This document shows, in pieces, positions 62,295 through 64,000 of a stretch of DNA of 64,000 nt. The notes under the pieces are model-generated. The model ran no database searches and had not been told where the DNA came from. It saw only the letters and a program-made list of their open reading frames with translations. The position numbers and the translations under genes were made by a program. The DNA comes from Methylobacterium sp. NMS14P (lineage in GTDB: Bacteria; Pseudomonadota; Alphaproteobacteria; Rhizobiales; Beijerinckiaceae), in assembly GCF_028583545.1 (NCBI RefSeq), contig NZ_CP087106.1, positions 372,001-436,000 of the forward strand, in the 5' to 3' direction. Position 1 is the first letter of the stretch, and the number at the start of each line of letters is the position of its first letter.

Positions 62295-62820
62295 CTGCAT
62301 CTCCTACATGTGAGCTCGATCAGCTCCCATGTCCGGAACGATACTGCCACTATCCTGCCGTTCAACCAAAGACTGGGGCAGGTGTTTGCCTGGATCAACC
62401 GAACCTGCGAAGTGTGAACGAGCGATAGAAGCGTGGCCTCGCCGAATTGGCGGATCAGAGTGTCGTAGTACTACACTGCGAAAACTGCATACCTAAGTCC
62501 TTGCAGATGCGCTCAGAAAATTCCGGATTTCGCACTCTTTGGCGCGACTGCGGTCATCTACCTCGCCGCGGCACCCTCTCTCAAAGCCAATAGCCCACAA
62601 AACCAAATGGGTAGACTGGAAGTCCGCTCATGGCGCTCTCCACGAAGCGATAGCGAAGTGGCGCCATGAGCAGCCATCGACAGATGGGTGCGATAGCAGC
62701 AGGCGCGAAGAGCCGGTCCAGCCCGAGGCGCGCGTGGATGGCTTGACGAGCCAGACACGTCGCGGGAGGGCGCGGACAACGCCTGATAGTACTTCGTTGT
62801 ATAGCGTCGTAAGGACGGAT
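62295..62820. other. Low-GC spacer, no gene recognised
   Basis: About 525 bases, AT-richer than the chromosome part. Short frames in both directions overlap each other and encode nothing recognisable. It looks like foreign or non-coding DNA. Confidence 0.35.
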
Positions 62821-62840
62821 AATCTCTCTATAGAGAGATT
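62821..62840. repeat. 20-bp perfect palindrome
   Basis: AATCTCTCTATAGAGAGATT is its own reverse complement over all 20 bases and is followed by GTTCTTTCTT. It lies 138 bases upstream of the NUMOD3-protein gene. It may be an operator or a factor-independent terminator; no family can be named. Confidence 0.6.
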
Positions 62841-62925
62841 GTTCTTTCTTATGTCGTTAGCCAATGATGTAGTGTCAGTCGGATGATATATTATGTTCTT
62901 ACCTATATGACATAAATATCGACGT

Positions 62926-62940
62926 ACGCCATACCGGCGT
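62926..62940. promoter_or_regulatory. Inverted repeat upstream of the NUMOD3 gene
   Basis: ACGCC-ATACC-GGCGT, flanked by CGACGT and CGTCGTAT-like sequence, ends 37 bases before the ATG in an AT-rich region that also contains TATATT/TATATG. It could be an operator at the promoter. Evidence is symmetry and place only. Confidence 0.35.
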
Positions 62941-62977
62941 CGTATACCCATATGAGGCCAACAAAAAGGAAGAAAAG

Positions 62978-63523
62978 ATGAAACAGGAAATCATGACGTG
63001 GCTCAAGACCCAGGCTGCTACTCAGGAGTGGCTTGAAAAACACTACCGCGGCCGTATGGCCTACCAGACTGGTAGAGGAAAGATATTCGCCCTGTCTTTT
63101 TCGGACTATGTGGATCTGTGGGGCCTGAGGAAGCTCAAACAGGTCGCCAAATTGATTGAAGACGGCAAGCTCACCAAACGGATGCGCCATCCCGATAGGG
63201 GATGGGTTCTCAGTTGGACGAGCAAAGAAGCCCGAGAAGCTGGGGAAATGAATATCACGACCGCCCGCATCCTCCAGCGCAATTCGAGCAAACACCGTTT
63301 TTACCTGAAGGCCGGCGACACCCATACGGATGCAGCCAAGCGCAAGATTGGCGATGCCAAACGCGGGAAGTCACTCTCGGAGGATCACAAACAGGCCATC
63401 CGAGAAGCACGTATCGGGGTGCCGCAGAGCGCGGAGCATAAGGCCAAGCGTATTGCAGCTATCAGAGCGACGAAGCAGCGGCAGAGCGAAGCTCGTGCCC
63501 GACTGGTTGCGCAGCCAGCTTGA
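62978..63523 (+). CDS. NUMOD3-motif DNA-binding protein, no nuclease domain seen
   Basis: 181 residues. The C-terminal part contains two to three copies of the NUMOD3 motif found beside GIY-YIG and HNH homing endonucleases: AAKRKIGDAKRGKSLSEDHK, IREARIGVPQSAEHKAKR. The N-terminal 110 residues (GRMAYQTGRGKIFALSFSDYVDLWGLRKLKQVAKLIEDGKL) contain neither GIY-YIG nor HNH residues. AGGAAG lies just before the ATG. GC content is visibly lower than in the chromosome genes. It might be a DNA-binding regulator or homing-endonuclease remnant. Confidence 0.75.
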   Translation: MKQEIMTWLKTQAATQEWLEKHYRGRMAYQTGRGKIFALSFSDYVDLWGLRKLKQVAKLIEDGKLTKRMRHPDRGWVLSWTSKEAREAGEMNITTARILQRNSSKHRFYLKAGDTHTDAAKRKIGDAKRGKSLSEDHKQAIREARIGVPQSAEHKAKRIAAIRATKQRQSEARARLVAQPA

Positions 63524-63543
63524 TCGCCAGCGATTCCTAGCGA

Positions 63544-63568
63544 GCGCAGGGATTTACAATCCCTGCGC
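63544..63568 (+). terminator. Hairpin after the NUMOD3 gene
   Basis: GCGCAGGGATT pairs with AATCCCTGCGC around TAC: an 11-bp perfect stem and 3-base loop, starting 20 bases after the stop codon. No T-run. It could instead be a recombination or attachment core. Confidence 0.55.
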
Positions 63569-63828
63569 CTTCGGCTGATAGCTGCAAAAGCACCGCTCGC
63601 TGTCTTTGTCGCGACTGGATGTGGCCGTAAGCGGAATGGCTGCTTTGGAGGGGGTCCGCCGGAAAAGCGGACGAGCTCCTATCGACCCCGAGCGGTCATT
63701 CCGCATCCGACCCATGTCGGCTGCCCAGATCCCGGCCAAGCTCTCGCCCAAAGCGGTCATCTGCGAGCAGCCGTGTTCGGCCGACAGCCATCGAAGTCGG
63801 CGCAGACGGAACCTAGAGCCGTTCCCGG

Positions 63829-64000
63829 TCAGGTAGCGACAGCCAAGTCGTCCTCGTAGCCAGCTGCGGCGAGGTAGTTGCGGCACTCCTGCGGAGTGAA
63901 GCGCGTGAAGGCCTGGCGGATCGCCGGCCAGAGATCCGGGATCGTGCGAGCGGCCGCGCTGCGCAACAGCGCCTTCAGCTTTGCGAAGGCCTGCTCAATC
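63829..64000 (-). CDS. IS630-type transposase, C-terminal part (runs off the window)
   Basis: The minus strand reads IEQAFAKLKALLRSAAARTIPDLW...FTPQECRNYLAAAGYEDD and stops at 63829-63831. It is the C-terminus of the DDE superfamily endonuclease of IS630 elements, including the final catalytic Glu region (IEQAFAKLK). The N-terminus is beyond the window edge. The IS end may be the TA at 63814-63815, the target of IS630 elements, 14 bases beyond the stop; only one end is visible. Confidence 0.75.
   Translation of the reverse strand, partial: IEQAFAKLKALLRSAAARTIPDLWPAIRQAFTRFTPQECRNYLAAAGYEDDLAVAT

Overview
The window is GC-rich DNA with a strong alphaproteobacterial (Hyphomicrobiales) character, most like Methylobacterium. 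The indicators are a MucR/Ros-type regulator, phosphatidylcholine synthesis by a PmtA-like methyltransferase, Tad-type pilin-like genes, a DUF6894-type small protein, a DUF2778 protein and a fused LivM-LivG transporter. No rRNA gene is present, so the genus is an inference.

Bases 1-46950 look like ordinary chromosome, densely coding and with few signs of transfer. (a) 1-9736: a minus-strand catabolic operon (medium-chain dehydrogenase, quinone-oxidoreductase-like protein, thiamine-diphosphate enzyme, complete branched-chain-amino-acid-type ABC importer, SDR dehydrogenase) diverges from a GntR/FCD regulator across a perfect 14-bp palindrome. Its substrate is not identifiable. (b) 9.9-12.6 kb: a frameshifted small secreted protein and a chemoreceptor. 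(c) 12.6-16.6 kb: a membrane-lipid neighbourhood with phosphatidylserine decarboxylase and a PmtA-like methyltransferase, plus a class III aminotransferase of unknown role. (d) 17.3-28.7 kb: cell-wall and envelope proteins, malate:quinone oxidoreductase with a twin-arginine leader, an orphan MdcB/CitG-like protein, a divergent glycosyltransferase/methyltransferase pair and a CoA-transferase. (e) 29.8-32.6 kb: an arsenic locus (arsH, arsR, arsC, MFS permease). (f) 32.6-36.8 kb: an amino-acid/polyamine-type ABC importer with an FAD oxidase and an XRE-cupin regulator. (g) 36.8-41.5 kb: TadG/TadE-like genes, a CheZ-like protein and an HD-GYP protein. (h) 41.6-46.5 kb: dctA facing dctBD, with a sigma-54 promoter for dctA.

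At 46959-47004 lies the 3' part of a tRNA-Met(CAU) gene, from anticodon loop to CCA, with no 5' half. A T-tailed hairpin follows its 3' end. This is the signature of an integrated island's attachment site, so the DNA to the right (about 47 kb to beyond 64 kb) is read as an accessory island. It carries a large catalase, a formaldehyde-dehydrogenase-like enzyme, a channel-like membrane protein, a MucR-like regulator, a PAS protein, a flavin reductase and a tautomerase. It also carries several decaying genes (SDR tail, frameshifted regulator, AraC tail), an IS5-family element that has split a secreted-protein gene, a NUMOD3 protein in AT-richer DNA, and the end of an IS630-like transposase at the window edge.

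Functionally, the left part is uptake plus catabolism of organic acids and amines (Dct, Liv-type, polar amino-acid-type ABC, Mqo) with matching local regulators. The right part is stress-protection cargo amid mobile-element scars. No CRISPR array, complete tRNA or complete rRNA was seen.
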